DNA of 64,000 nucleotides from Myxococcales bacterium (GCA_016793465.1 JAEUJW010000090.1:186001-250000); one strand, 5' to 3'; positions 34,684-46,717 are shown, numbered from the stretch's first letter. Numbers and translations: made by a program. The notes: generated by a model not told the origin, from the sequence alone.

Positions 34684-35421
34684 CTACTTCACGACCCGCT
34701 GGTACGAGTTGTACAGGTCGTCGTTGATGACAAACGCGAGCCCGTCGGCCTTCAGCTCGAGGTCGGCCTCGAGCTTGCGCGCGCGGTAGCTCCAGCCCGC
34801 CGGCAGCTGCAAGCGGGCGCCGAGGCCCTCGAGGTCGGCGAGCTTCAGGTTCGGGTCGGCGATCTGCGCGTACGACTGCATCGCGTACACCTCGCCGTCG
34901 GGCGCGGTCAGCTCGTAGACCAGCCTGCCCGCGCGGTAGGTGTACACGGTGTTGCGGTGGACCTCGTTCGGCGTGTACAGCTTCTCGCCGACCGCGCCCT
35001 CCCACACCTTGGTCTGCAGCGTGCCCGCCAGGCGCATCTGGATGCCGCCGAAGTCGGCCACCTTGCCGCTCGCCGTGGCCCCGGAGCCCACCAGCCGGTC
35101 GATCACCCAGTGGCGCGGCCCGTTGAGCTTGACGACCTTCGCCCCGTACTGCTTCGCCATCGCCGCGGCGTCGAGCCGCGCCCACGCGTCCGCCGGGCAG
35201 TCGTTGAAGCCCTGCGTGTTGTAGACCTCGACCGCGAGGGTCGCCCCGTCCGCGAACACCGGGATGACCTCGCAGTAGCGCCAGTCGCGGAGCTCCTCCG
35301 GCGCCGCCAGCGACTGCGTCGGCGTCACCGCCGGCACGCCCCCGGCCTCGCCGCCGCAGCCCCCCGCCGTCAACGTCACCGCCGCCAGGAACTCCGCCAT
35401 CGACATCGCCACGCGTCGCAT
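34684..35421 (-). CDS. Lipoprotein of unknown function
   Basis: 245 residues from ATG 35421, with GGAGG 6 bases upstream. The signal MRRVAMSMAEFLAAVTLTAG ends in a lipobox Cys. The mature domain (~50-245) contains YCEVIPVFADGATLAVEVYN, TQGFNDCPADAWARLDA, NGPRHWVIDRLV, GGIQMRLAGTL, YTPNEVHRNTVYTYRAG and VYAMQSYAQIADPNL. This regular beta-strand pattern is recalled from hypothetical proteins of Proteobacteria; no active site is evident. It converges with the ADOP gene (8-base gap). Confidence 0.65.
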   Translation of the reverse strand: MRRVAMSMAEFLAAVTLTAGGCGGEAGGVPAVTPTQSLAAPEELRDWRYCEVIPVFADGATLAVEVYNTQGFNDCPADAWARLDAAAMAKQYGAKVVKLNGPRHWVIDRLVGSGATASGKVADFGGIQMRLAGTLQTKVWEGAVGEKLYTPNEVHRNTVYTYRAGRLVYELTAPDGEVYAMQSYAQIADPNLKLADLEGLGARLQLPAGWSYRARKLEADLELKADGLAFVINDDLYNSYQRVVK

Positions 35422-35484
35422 CACCGACCTCCGGACCCACGCACGCGGTCCACCCCGCATCATCGCAGCCGCGGTCGCCGGCGG

Positions 35485-35620
35485 TCAAACCCGCGGCTGA
35501 TCCTGACCTCGCGAGAGGTCGCGACCGCGGGCCCGCGACGTCATCGTGCAGCCGCTCGGCCTCGGTCAAACCAGCGGCGGTCCTGACCACGCTGGAGGTC
35601 GCGACCGCGGGCCCGCGACG

Positions 35621-35640
<20 letters not shown>
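35485..35640. repeat. ~80-bp imperfect tandem duplication at the kinase 3' end
   Basis: TCAAACC(C/A)GCGGC occurs at 35485 and 35566, and a 30-bp exact segment starting GGTCGCGACCGCGGGC at 35517 and 35597. A piece matching the end of the kinase gene (TGCAGCCGCTCGGCCTCGG) also recurs. The first unit contains the palindrome GACCTCGCGAGAGGTC. Confidence 0.7.
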
Positions 35641-38380
<2,740 letters not shown>

Positions 38381-38475
38381 CGCATCCGCCGCAGGCTACC
38401 GGATCGCCCCCACACCGGCAACCGCCGCGCCGGGCCTGGCGACGCGCCGCGGTTTCGCCCGCCGCCGGGCCGCGC

Positions 38476-40503
38476 TCACCCCGGCGGCATGAGCGTGCAC
38501 AGCCCCTCGGACACCTCCGCCGTGTTGTTGTCCTCGTGGCACTCGTCGATCAGGTCGACCCCGTTCTCGTCGTCGACGACCACGCGCAGCGAGCCGTCGA
38601 TCACGTCGGCCGGGTCGACGTCGAACGCGAACGTCGGCGACGTCGAGCCCGCCGCGATCGGCGTGTCCGTGATCACCGAGCCGAGGAACACCCAGCTCAT
38701 GTTCTGCAGCCCGTAGACCGACGCGTGCACCCCCGCGGGCAGGTCGGCCGTGCCGCCGTTGCCGATCTGGAAGGCCAGCTTGATCACCAGCGGGCACTCG
38801 CTGGTGCACACCTCGACGAGCACCGGCACCGCGTCGCCCGCCGACCCGCCGGTCGACGCCGAGCGGAAATTATTGAAGGTCAGCCAGTTGGTCTCCTGCG
38901 CCGTCGGGATCTCGCCCGCCGGGCCCTCGACGTTGGTGATGTGATAGCTGTGCTGGTTCCACGTGGTCCGCGAGCGCCGCCACGAATTGTTCATGTCGCC
39001 GATCACCGTCACGCCCTGGTCGTTCGACGACACGATCTCCGCGTGCCCGTCGTTGTCGACGTCGGCGATCGACGGGTACTCGCTGCACGTCGCGCTCGAG
39101 TGGGTCATCTCCTGCAGCTTCACGTCGCCGGTCGCGCCGTCGTAGACCCACAGGTTCTGCTCGTCGGCGTAGACCACCTCGGCCTTGCCGTCGCCCTCGA
39201 AGTCGAACACCGACGAGCCGGTGAAGCCCGAGCCGTCCGCGATCACCTTCTGCCAGATCACCGCGCCGTCGCCGTCGATGACCGCGTAGCGGTTGGTGCC
39301 CGAGACCCCCGCCTCCGGCTCGCCGTCGCCGTCGAAGTCGGCGATGGTCGGCGGGCCGATGGTCCCGCCGCCGATGTTGACCGTCCAGATCACCGTGCCG
39401 TCGTGGTCCTGCAGGCGCACGGTGCCCGGCGACGTCGCCACGATCATCTCGCCGAACGCGTCGTCGTCGAAGTCGCCGACCGCCACGTAGCCGTCGCTCT
39501 GCCCGTTCTGCCACAGCGTGTTGCCGTCGGCGTCGTAGCCGGCGTTGCCGACCAGCACCTCCTGCACGCCGTCCTGGTTCAGGTCCGCGACCACCCCGAA
39601 GTTGATCAGGTCGCCGCCGTAGCCGGTCCCGTGGCCGAACATCCCGGCCCCGCGCAGCGCCCCGGTCTGCCCGTTGAAGATGCGGTTGCCCTGCACGACC
39701 TCCGGCGCGCCGTCGCCGTCGACGTCGTACACGCTGTTGCCCCCGCAGATCGTCGGGCTCCCGCCCATCGCGTTCTGCCAGTACAGCGCCCCGGTGTCGC
39801 AGTGCCAGGCGTAGAAGCCCGTCGGCCCCGACACGACGACCTCCGGCCGCTGGTCGCCGTCGAGGTCGGCGATGGTCGCCGACGACGGCTCGCCGCCCAT
39901 GTTCTGCGGGGCCGTCCAGTGCTTGCCCGCGCCGTCGCCCGACAGCAGGTGGACCGCGCCCGACGACGTCGCCACCGCGATGTCGGGGATGTCGTCGCCG
40001 TCGATCTGCCCGTCGCCGTTGTCATCGGTGCAGTTGGCGATCGCCGGCGTCGTGTACGTCACCCCCAGCGACACGTCCTGCCACTCGATCACCGGCGTCC
40101 ACGAGCCCACCATCTCGACGATCGTGCAGCTCGGGTCGATCGGCACCGCCCCCGGACCCGGCTCCGGCGCCGCGCACACGCCCGGCCCGCCGCTCTCGCT
40201 GGTGCCCGTCTCGCCGCTCGACGAGGTCGACGTCGTGTCCGGCTCGCCCGTCGACGTCGCGCTCGACGTCACCACCCCCGTGGTCGGCGGCTCCCCGGTG
40301 GTCGCCTGCGTCATCGACCCGCCCATGCCCGTGGTCGCCGTCGCCTCCGCCTCGCCCCCGCCGGTCGTCGGCGCGTCGCCCGAGCTGCTCGTGCCCGGCG
40401 GCAGCGTCGTCTCCGTCGCGCCCGCGCTCGCCGTCCCGCCGCCCGAATCTCCGCACGCCGCCGCCGCCACGCACACCCCCGCAAGCCAGCTCCGGTATCG
40501 CAT
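38476..40503 (-). CDS. FG-GAP/VCBS beta-propeller lipoprotein
   Basis: 675 residues from ATG 40503, with GGAGG 10 bases upstream. Signal MRYRSWLAGVCVAAAACGDS has a lipobox; a Thr/Ser/Gly linker runs to ~115. The body (~115-520) has repeated calcium-binding FG-GAP blades such as DDNGDGQIDGDDIPDIAVA, ATIADLDGDQRPEVVVSGP, SVYDVDGDGAPEVVQGN and TIADFDGDGEPEAGVSG, forming an integrin-like propeller. The C-terminal ~130 residues form a separate beta domain with CARDB-like features (VDLIDECHEDNNTAEVSEG). It is presumably exposed on the cell surface and may bind ligand or act in adhesion. Confidence 0.88.
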   Translation of the reverse strand: MRYRSWLAGVCVAAAACGDSGGGTASAGATETTLPPGTSSSGDAPTTGGGEAEATATTGMGGSMTQATTGEPPTTGVVTSSATSTGEPDTTSTSSSGETGTSESGGPGVCAAPEPGPGAVPIDPSCTIVEMVGSWTPVIEWQDVSLGVTYTTPAIANCTDDNGDGQIDGDDIPDIAVATSSGAVHLLSGDGAGKHWTAPQNMGGEPSSATIADLDGDQRPEVVVSGPTGFYAWHCDTGALYWQNAMGGSPTICGGNSVYDVDGDGAPEVVQGNRIFNGQTGALRGAGMFGHGTGYGGDLINFGVVADLNQDGVQEVLVGNAGYDADGNTLWQNGQSDGYVAVGDFDDDAFGEMIVATSPGTVRLQDHDGTVIWTVNIGGGTIGPPTIADFDGDGEPEAGVSGTNRYAVIDGDGAVIWQKVIADGSGFTGSSVFDFEGDGKAEVVYADEQNLWVYDGATGDVKLQEMTHSSATCSEYPSIADVDNDGHAEIVSSNDQGVTVIGDMNNSWRRSRTTWNQHSYHITNVEGPAGEIPTAQETNWLTFNNFRSASTGGSAGDAVPVLVEVCTSECPLVIKLAFQIGNGGTADLPAGVHASVYGLQNMSWVFLGSVITDTPIAAGSTSPTFAFDVDPADVIDGSLRVVVDDENGVDLIDECHEDNNTAEVSEGLCTLMPPG

Positions 40504-40764
40504 GTTTATTAATCCTCCGAGGCCGCGAGCATGCCTCAATCCCCGCGCCGACGATACGTCCGACTCCGACCCTGCGCTCGCTTCACCGCCACAGCTGCCG
40601 AGCAGCCGCGTCGTCCCGCCGCGCTCGTCCACCACGCGCACGAGGTGTTCCCCTCGTCGCCTCACCGCTCGCGCCGGCCTCGCCGGGCGCGAGGGGTCAT
40701 CCCGGACACTCGCCCCGGGCCGGCCGCGACGTTCGTCTCGTTGCCGCCGACCGCGCCCTGCTGC

Positions 40765-40770
40765 TACGTT
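40765..40770 (+). promoter_or_regulatory. -10-like element for the lipoprotein gene at 40778
   Basis: TACGTT ends 7 bases before ATG 40778, with no ribosome-binding site between. Confidence 0.4.
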
Positions 40771-40777
40771 CCCCCGC

Positions 40778-41449
40778 ATGACCTTGACTTCACCTCGCAC
40801 CCTCACCTCCGTGCTCGCCCTCCTGCTCGCCTGCGGCGGCGACGGCGGCACCAGCACGACCGACAGCGACACGAGCGCGAGCGGCAGCAGCAGCACCGGC
40901 GCCCCCGTGACCACCTCCGGCGAGCCCTCGAGCGGCGAGCCGACCACCGCCGGCTCCGTGTCCGAGTCCGCCGAGGGCTCGTCGACCGGCGCCAGCAGCA
41001 CCGGCGACCCCGGCGGCAGCTCGACCACCGCCGTGTCGGCCAGCGGCAGCACCGGCGACACCGGCTCGACCGGCGGCACCACCTCCGGCTCGACCGGCGG
41101 CTCGACCGGCGACACCACCTCCGGCGACAGCTCGACCGGCGAGCCCGGCAGCAGCACCTCGGGCGCCATCGACGACTGCGTCGCCTGGCAGTCCGCCTTC
41201 GACGCCGAGGTGCTCGAGATCCGCGGCTGCGACATGGACTCCGAGTGCGGCCAGGAGCTCCAGGGCACCAGCTGCGGCTGCACCCGCAACTGGGTCGCCC
41301 GCAAGGACGCCGACGTCTCCGAGTTCTGGGCCCTCGTCGACAAGGCGGGCGAGCTCGGCTGCGACCTCCCGTTCTTCTCGACCTGCGACTGCCCCGCCAC
41401 CGACGGCTTCGCCTGCGAGGCCGGCATCTGCACCTGGAACTACACCTGA
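40778..41449 (+). CDS. Cys-rich lipoprotein with Ser/Thr/Gly linker
   Basis: 223 residues. Signal MTLTSPRTLTSVLALLLAC, then ~105 residues of SSTG/TTSG linker repeats, then a small folded domain (~127-223) with about ten Cys: DDCVAWQSAFDAEVLEIRGC, DMDSECGQELQGTSCGCTRN, LGCDLPFFSTCDCPATDGF and a terminal EAGICTWNYT. The pattern suggests a disulfide-stabilised secreted domain of myxobacteria without known function. The longer upstream frame is not used because the lipobox fixes the start. Confidence 0.7.
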   Translation: MTLTSPRTLTSVLALLLACGGDGGTSTTDSDTSASGSSSTGAPVTTSGEPSSGEPTTAGSVSESAEGSSTGASSTGDPGGSSTTAVSASGSTGDTGSTGGTTSGSTGGSTGDTTSGDSSTGEPGSSTSGAIDDCVAWQSAFDAEVLEIRGCDMDSECGQELQGTSCGCTRNWVARKDADVSEFWALVDKAGELGCDLPFFSTCDCPATDGFACEAGICTWNYT

Positions 41450-41462
41450 CGCCGACCGCCCA

Positions 41463-41494
41463 GGGGGTGTACCACTCGCCGCGACGACACCCCC
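41463..41494. terminator. Hairpin between convergent genes
   Basis: GGGGGTGT (41463-41470) pairs with ACACCCCC (41487-41494) around a 16-base loop, between the Cys-rich lipoprotein stop and the end of the cytochrome gene. Confidence 0.5.
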
Positions 41495-41579
41495 CCGACG
41501 ACCGGGCACGCGACGTTCAAGACCCCGCCCGCGATCCCACGGACGGGGCGCAGCCCTCAAGCGCGGCGCTCGAGGCCCC

Positions 41580-43307
41580 TCAGTGCCCGGCCGCCGCCGA
41601 CTTCCCGCGCTGCGAGGTGATGAACCGCGCCAGCCCCTCGATCTCCGCCTCGGACAGCTTGCCCGCGAACTTCGGCATCTCCGCCGTGTCCCCGTACAGG
41701 TCCTTCTCGGCCGAGTTCTTGATCACCCGCGCCACCCACTCGCGGGTCCCGCGGCCCGCGAGCGTCGGCCCGGTCGCGTCCTTGCCCTGCTCGACCTCGT
41801 GACACGAGCTGCAGTCGAACTTCTCGCCCGCCCACAGCTCCTTGCCCTTCGCCACCAGCGTCGCGTCGGCCGCCCCGACCTCCTCGCCGGCCAGCGCGAT
41901 CAGGTACTCGACCACCGCGGCCACTTCTTCGTCGGACACCTTCTCGGCCGGGTAGGCCTCCATCGTGTTGTGCCCCTTGGTGCCGCCGTAGTACTTCGGG
42001 TCCCGCGGGTTGCGGATGAGGCCCGTCAGCCACGCCCGGCTGCCGTAGTCCTCGAAGCCCGGCGCCTCGGCCCCGCCCTGGCCCTCGATGGTGTGGCAGG
42101 TCGCGCACTGCTCCTTGAAGAGCCGCCGCGTCTTCTCCATCGGATCGTTGTCGAACACCGCCACCCCGCCGGCCGGCGGCACGCCCTCGAGCGCCAGCTC
42201 GCGCGCGCGGTCGGCCGCCTGCTCGGCCGCCTCGAGCCCGTGCTGGTACGACTCGTTGCGCCCGTCCTCGACCATCGCCAGGGCCGTCAGCGTGGTCACG
42301 CCGGCCATCAGCAGCCCGATGAACGTCAGCGCCTTCCAGCGGTCGCTGGCCTTGCGGGTCTTCGCGCGGTCGAGGAACGGCAGCAGCAGCAGCGCGACCG
42401 TCACCGCCCCGGGCAGCAGCACCGTCGCCACCACCTGCAGCGGCCCCTCGAAGTACTTCAGCAATTGGAACAGGAACAGGAAGTACCACTCGGGCCGGGC
42501 CACGAAGTTGCTGGCCGGATCGGCCGGCGCGAACAGCTCGGCCCCGTGCGTCTGCACCGTCAGCCCGACCAGCACCGCCGCGCACACCGTCATCGCCGCC
42601 ACGTCGAGGAACAGCTGGTTGGGCCAGAACGGCTGCAGCTTGGCCTTCAGCTCGTCGTCGCTCAGCTTGGCCGGCGGCGTCACCCCGTGGCGGCGGAACA
42701 GCGACACGTGGGCCGCCAGCAGCAGCGCCAGCCCGATCGGCAGCACGAACACGTGCAGCGCGTAGAACCGCGTCAGCGTCAGGTTGCCGTACTGCGAGCC
42801 GCCCTGCACCAGGTGCTGCACCGGCTCGCCCGCGGGCACCGTGCCCATGATGCCCGTCGCCACCTGCGTGGCCCAGTAGCCCTTCTGGTCCCACGGCAGC
42901 AGGTAGCCGGTCAGCGCGAACGCCAGCACCAGCCCGCCCATGACCAGCCCCGTCCACCAGTTGACCTCGCGCGGCGCGCGGTAGGCCCCGGTCCACACCA
43001 CCTGCAGGAAGTGCAGCACCATCACCACCACCATCGCCGACGACCCGTGGTGATGCAGCCCGCGCAGGAACCACCCGTTGGCCACCTGGTCCTGGATGAA
43101 CGCGGTGCTCGCCCACGCCGCCGACGCCGACGGGCTGTAGTACGACGCCAGCAGGACGCCGAGCACCACCTGTTGCATGAACAGGAACACCAGCACCGAC
43201 CCGAACACGTACTGCAGGCGCGCCCCGCCGGCCACCGGCTCGTCGAGCGCGTGGCGGATCGTCGCCGCCAGCCCGGTCCGCTCCTCGATCCACTGGAAGA
43301 CCCGCAT
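41580..43307 (-). CDS. Cytochrome b with two C-terminal c-type haem domains (bc complex fusion)
   Basis: 575 residues. Cytochrome b core ~1-345: haem-ligand His pairs at 85-87/99 (LRGLHHHGSS, VLHFLQ) and 185/200 (ALHVFVLP, LAAHVSLFRRHG), and the Qo-site PEWY motif at 272-275. It is fused to two cytochrome c domains, CATCH at 401-405 and CSSCH at 499-503, each followed by a Met-containing segment (TMEAYP; AEMPKFAGKLSEAEIEGLAR). The complex would oxidise quinol and pass electrons from Rieske to the attached c haems, replacing a separate c1. ATG 43307 overlaps the Rieske stop (TGATG). Confidence 0.93.
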   Translation of the reverse strand: MRVFQWIEERTGLAATIRHALDEPVAGGARLQYVFGSVLVFLFMQQVVLGVLLASYYSPSASAAWASTAFIQDQVANGWFLRGLHHHGSSAMVVVMVLHFLQVVWTGAYRAPREVNWWTGLVMGGLVLAFALTGYLLPWDQKGYWATQVATGIMGTVPAGEPVQHLVQGGSQYGNLTLTRFYALHVFVLPIGLALLLAAHVSLFRRHGVTPPAKLSDDELKAKLQPFWPNQLFLDVAAMTVCAAVLVGLTVQTHGAELFAPADPASNFVARPEWYFLFLFQLLKYFEGPLQVVATVLLPGAVTVALLLLPFLDRAKTRKASDRWKALTFIGLLMAGVTTLTALAMVEDGRNESYQHGLEAAEQAADRARELALEGVPPAGGVAVFDNDPMEKTRRLFKEQCATCHTIEGQGGAEAPGFEDYGSRAWLTGLIRNPRDPKYYGGTKGHNTMEAYPAEKVSDEEVAAVVEYLIALAGEEVGAADATLVAKGKELWAGEKFDCSSCHEVEQGKDATGPTLAGRGTREWVARVIKNSAEKDLYGDTAEMPKFAGKLSEAEIEGLARFITSQRGKSAAAGH

Positions 43308-43849
43308 CAGACCGGCTCCTTGGCGGCGACGCCGGTCTTGAAGCGCTGGAAGCGGATCGCCACCAGCCCCTCCTTCTCCTCGAGCTCGAGCGTGTCCATC
43401 GGCCGCGGGCTCGGGCCCTCCTCGACCTGACCGTCGAGCCCGAACGCCGAGCGGTGGCACGGGCACTTGAACTTCTGCGCCGCCGCGTCGTAGTCGACCG
43501 CGCAGCCGAGGTGCGGGCACGTCGTCGACAGCGCCGTCAGCTTGCCCTCGCGCTCGATCACCCAGCACGACCCCAGCTTCACGTCGGTCTCGCGCGACCA
43601 CGCGTCGACGCGGTCCGCGTGCAGGTCGACGCGCACCGGCGTGGCCCCGAAGCCGGCGCGCTTGCCCGCCGGCACGAACCCGCCGCCCTTGCCCCCGTCG
43701 CCGCCGCTGGCTTTCAGCGGGTGGCCGAGGAAGCCGATCGCCGGCACCGCCGGGATCGCCGCCAGGCCCACGCCGAGCAGGCCCACCCCGAGTTTGAGCG
43801 CCCCGCGCCGCGAGGACGACCCCTGATCCGATCCGTCGTGTCCGTGCAT
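43307..43849 (-). CDS. Rieske iron-sulfur protein of the bc complex
   Basis: 180 residues. A twin-arginine-like signal/anchor (SSRRGALKLGVGLLGVGL) is followed by the Rieske domain with cluster ligands CPHLGC (Cys111, His113) and CPCHRSAFG (Cys129, His132); Cys116 and Cys131 are placed to form the stabilising disulfide. It carries electrons from quinol to the c-type haems of the cytochrome b fusion encoded next. First gene of the two-gene operon, divergent from the phosphomannose isomerase gene. Confidence 0.95.
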   Translation of the reverse strand: MHGHDGSDQGSSSRRGALKLGVGLLGVGLAAIPAVPAIGFLGHPLKASGGDGGKGGGFVPAGKRAGFGATPVRVDLHADRVDAWSRETDVKLGSCWVIEREGKLTALSTTCPHLGCAVDYDAAAQKFKCPCHRSAFGLDGQVEEGPSPRPMDTLELEEKEGLVAIRFQRFKTGVAAKEPV

Positions 43850-43909
43850 CGTGGTTCGCGCGAGGATACCCGAGATGCCCGCCCGCTGGGCCGCCGCGCG
43901 GCGAAGCGC

Positions 43910-43915
43910 TACCCT
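43910..43915 (+). promoter_or_regulatory. -10-like element for the phosphomannose isomerase gene
   Basis: TACCCT ends 6 bases before GTG 43922; a start site at normal spacing would fall on the GTG. Confidence 0.45.
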
Positions 43916-43921
43916 CCCCGC

Positions 43922-44770
43922 GTGTCGCTCCTGCGCCCCGAGGTCGGCCCCTCCACCCTCAAGGTCACCCGCTGGGGCGGCCGCCGGCTCGCGACCCTGC
44001 GCGGCGCCGCGGCGGGCAGCGCCGTCGGCGAGTCGTGGGAGTTCTCCACCCTGCCCGGCAGCGAGAGCCGCAGCGGCGGTCGCCCGCTCGCGCGCGTGCT
44101 CGGCGGGCCGCTGCCGTTCCTCGCCAAGCTCCTCGACACCGCGCTCCCGCTGAGCGTGCAGGTCCACCCCGGCGACGGCCCCGACGGCCCCGGCAAGGAG
44201 GAGGCCTGGATCGTCCTCGACGCCGACCCCGACGCCTGCGTGTGGGCCGGCCTCGCCCGCGGTTGCACCCGCAAACAGTTCTCGGACGCGCTCGCACGCG
44301 GCCCCGCCTGCATGGATCTCCTGCGCCGGATCCCCGTCGCCGCCGGCACCGTCGTGCTCGTGCCCGCGGGCTGCGTGCACGCCATCGGCGGCGGGATCTT
44401 GCTCGCCGAGATCCAGCAGCCGCGCGACGCCACCCTCCGCTTCTACGACCACGGCAGCGAGCGCCCGATCCAGCCCGCCGCCGCGCTCGACCTCCTCGAC
44501 GCCGAGGCCGAGGCCGTGGTCTGGCGGCCCCAGGAGCCGCCGCGGCCGATCCGCGGACGTCACGTCGCCCTCGAGCTGCTCGGCCCCGGCGAGCACACCC
44601 GCGAGGCCGGCGCCCCGACCCTGCTCGTCCCCGTGTGCGGCCGGGTCCACGCGCGCGCCGGCGACGACGACGAGTCCCTCGCGCCCGGCGAGCTGCGCCT
44701 CGTGCCGGGCGGCGCCTGCCGGCTCGCGGTCGAGCGATCCGGCCTGTGCGTCGCCGGCAGCGTCGACTGA
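43922..44770 (+). CDS. manA: Type I mannose-6-phosphate isomerase
   Basis: 282 residues, short for the family (usually ~300-400) but with the cupin core intact: FLAKLLDTALPLSVQVHPGD, GKEEAWIVLDADP, VPAGCVHAIGGGILLAEIQQ and DATLRFYDHG. These supply the zinc ligands (Gln/His in VQVHP, Glu in KEEAW, His in GCVHAIG). It interconverts fructose-6-phosphate and mannose-6-phosphate, feeding GDP-mannose and surface polysaccharides. GTG 43922 lies right after the TACCCT element. Confidence 0.88.
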   Translation: MSLLRPEVGPSTLKVTRWGGRRLATLRGAAAGSAVGESWEFSTLPGSESRSGGRPLARVLGGPLPFLAKLLDTALPLSVQVHPGDGPDGPGKEEAWIVLDADPDACVWAGLARGCTRKQFSDALARGPACMDLLRRIPVAAGTVVLVPAGCVHAIGGGILLAEIQQPRDATLRFYDHGSERPIQPAAALDLLDAEAEAVVWRPQEPPRPIRGRHVALELLGPGEHTREAGAPTLLVPVCGRVHARAGDDDESLAPGELRLVPGGACRLAVERSGLCVAGSVD

Positions 44771-44844
44771 GCGCGAGGCCCCGCGACGTCGCCGTCGCCG
44801 GCCGCGAGATCGCAGCCGACGCGCGTGGTGTATCGTCGATCCCC

Positions 44845-45720
44845 ATGCGCGTGACATCGCTTGCATGGGCCCTCGTACTTACGCCGATCGCCTGCAAGGA
44901 CGGCGGCGGCGACACCGGCGACGCGACCACGACCGCCACCACCACCGCCACCACCGGCGCCGCCGAGCCCACGACCACCGCGGCCACGACCACCGCCGAG
45001 CCGACCACCGCGCCCGCGACCGGCGAGACCACCGGCGTGCCGCCCGCCCAGTGCTCCGGCCGCGCCGACGAGGCCGCCTGCGCCGCCGCCCCCGGCTGCG
45101 TCTGGGACGACGTCATCCTCTACACCCACGACGCGACCGGCTGCCACGGCACCACCACCAAGTACTGCGTGGCCGCCGAGCCGAGCGGCGAGGCCTCGAC
45201 CTGGTACCGCGGCGCCGCGGGCGAGGAGGAGGTGCTCCAGTTCGGCCACACCCCGGGCGACCTCCCGTCCGACCTGCAGCCGTGCGACTGCGACGGCCCG
45301 CTCGCCTGCCTGTGCACCCTCAACGCCCCCGACTGCCCCGCGCGCTACCAGGAGTTCTGCGGCGCCGTCGAGGCCGCGGACAGCTGCCAGGTCGCCTCGA
45401 TCAACGGCCAGAACCTGTGCAACTGGTTCCGCGTGTTCCCCGAGGGCCCCGCCGACGACGCCTGCGAGAACTCCGCCTTCAAGGAGCTGTGCCTGTACGC
45501 CGAGAACGCCGCCGCCGACACCTGTACCAAGATCGACCTCACCGCGACCTACCCGAGCATGTGCACCAACGACTTGCCCCCGGTGTACTGGCGGCTCCTC
45601 GACGGGATCGTCGAGGTCACCTCGATCTGCGGACCGGTCCCGCCGTCGCCCGAGTGGACCGCTTGCTCCGCGACCGACACCCCCGCGCAGCCCGACGAGT
45701 GCAAGTGCGCGTGCACCTGA
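44845..45720 (+). CDS. Cys-rich lipoprotein, tandem paralogue 1 of 3
   Basis: 291 residues. Signal MRVTSLAWALVLTPIAC, then a Thr/Ala linker (~20-70) and a ~215-residue domain shared with the next two genes. Signature pieces: CVWDD, TWYRG, DLQPCDCDGPLACLC, CPARYQEFC, CTKIDLTATYPSMC, PVYWRLLDGIVEVTSICGPV, PEWTAC, and the terminus PDECKCACT. About 20 Cys imply a disulfide-rich extracellular fold. Not a family I recognise. TATCGT lies 8 bases before the ATG. Confidence 0.75.
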   Translation: MRVTSLAWALVLTPIACKDGGGDTGDATTTATTTATTGAAEPTTTAATTTAEPTTAPATGETTGVPPAQCSGRADEAACAAAPGCVWDDVILYTHDATGCHGTTTKYCVAAEPSGEASTWYRGAAGEEEVLQFGHTPGDLPSDLQPCDCDGPLACLCTLNAPDCPARYQEFCGAVEAADSCQVASINGQNLCNWFRVFPEGPADDACENSAFKELCLYAENAAADTCTKIDLTATYPSMCTNDLPPVYWRLLDGIVEVTSICGPVPPSPEWTACSATDTPAQPDECKCACT

Positions 45721-45734
45721 GCCCGATCATGACG

Positions 45735-45740
45735 TATCTT
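45735..45740 (+). promoter_or_regulatory. -10-like element of paralogue 2
   Basis: GACGTATCTTGC, with TATCTT ending 6 bases before ATG 45747. The same GACGTATCTTGC precedes paralogue 3 at the same distance. Confidence 0.5.
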
Positions 45741-45746
45741 GCGCCC

Positions 45747-46709
45747 ATGACCCTGCACTCGCCCAGCGCCCTCGGACTCCTGCTCTGTTCGCTCGTCCTC
45801 GCCGCCTGCCCCGACAACGGCAGCGGCTCCAGCGAGACCGGCACCTCCGAGACGTCGGCGCCAGGCACCAGCACCACCACCGGCCAGCCCCCGACCTCGA
45901 CCACCGCCGACGACACCACCGGCCCGCCGCCGACGTCGAGCACCACCGAGGCCACCACCGACGTCGGCACCAGCACCACGACCACCGGCGACCCCGACAC
46001 CGGCGGCTCGTCGACCACCGGCGCGCCCGCCATGAACTGCGTCGACTACACCAACAAGAACGCCTGCGAGTTCGACGACGCGTGCAAGTGGGACACCATC
46101 TTCTCGTTCAACCGCGGCCTCAACGGCTGCCAGGCCGACCTCATCGAGTTCTGCGTCGAGGACAAGGTCGGATCGAGCTCGACGTGGTACCGCGGCGAGC
46201 CCGGCAGCTACGAGGTCCTCACCTTCGAGACCACCCCGGAGGACCTCCCGCCCGAGTGGAAGCCGTGCGACTGCGAGGGCCCGCTCGCCTGCCTGTGCGC
46301 CCCCGGGGCCCCCGAGTGCCCCGACCGCCTCGGCGAGTTCTGCGACATCACCAAGAACCAGGCCGCCTGCAAGAACTCCGCGATCAACAACGAGTTCAAG
46401 TGCGCCTGGGCCTCGATCTCCCCCGAGGGCCCCAAGGACGACATGTGCACGACGCAGCTGAAGAAAGACGTCTGCATCCCCGCCGACAACGCCGGCTCGA
46501 GCATGTGCAACAAGATCGACTACACCATGCCGTACCCCGACCTGTGCTTCAACAAGATGAGCCGGCCGGTCTACTGGCGCGAGAACAACGGCGTCATCGA
46601 GGTCACCGCGATCTGCGGCCCCGTCCCCCTCGCCCCCGAGTGGACGCTCTGCGAGGGCGTCGACACCCCCGACCAGCCCGACGAGTGCAAGTGCGGCTGC
46701 GACATCTGA
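45747..46709 (+). CDS. Cys-rich lipoprotein, tandem paralogue 2 of 3
   Basis: 320 residues. Signal MTLHSPSALGLLLCSLVLAAC, a Thr/Ser/Gly linker to ~95, then the shared domain: CVDYTNKNACEFDDACKWD, FNRGLNGCQADLIEFCVED, STWYRG, PEWKPCDCEGPLACLC, CPDRLGEFC, PADNAGSSMC, PVYWRENNGVIEVTAICGPV and a terminal QPDECKCGCD. It is closer to paralogue 3 than to paralogue 1 (both have TNKxACEF and RGLxGCQADL). It has its own -10-like element, so it can be expressed separately. Confidence 0.75.
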   Translation: MTLHSPSALGLLLCSLVLAACPDNGSGSSETGTSETSAPGTSTTTGQPPTSTTADDTTGPPPTSSTTEATTDVGTSTTTTGDPDTGGSSTTGAPAMNCVDYTNKNACEFDDACKWDTIFSFNRGLNGCQADLIEFCVEDKVGSSSTWYRGEPGSYEVLTFETTPEDLPPEWKPCDCEGPLACLCAPGAPECPDRLGEFCDITKNQAACKNSAINNEFKCAWASISPEGPKDDMCTTQLKKDVCIPADNAGSSMCNKIDYTMPYPDLCFNKMSRPVYWRENNGVIEVTAICGPVPLAPEWTLCEGVDTPDQPDECKCGCDI

Positions 46710-46717
46710 CAGCGCGC

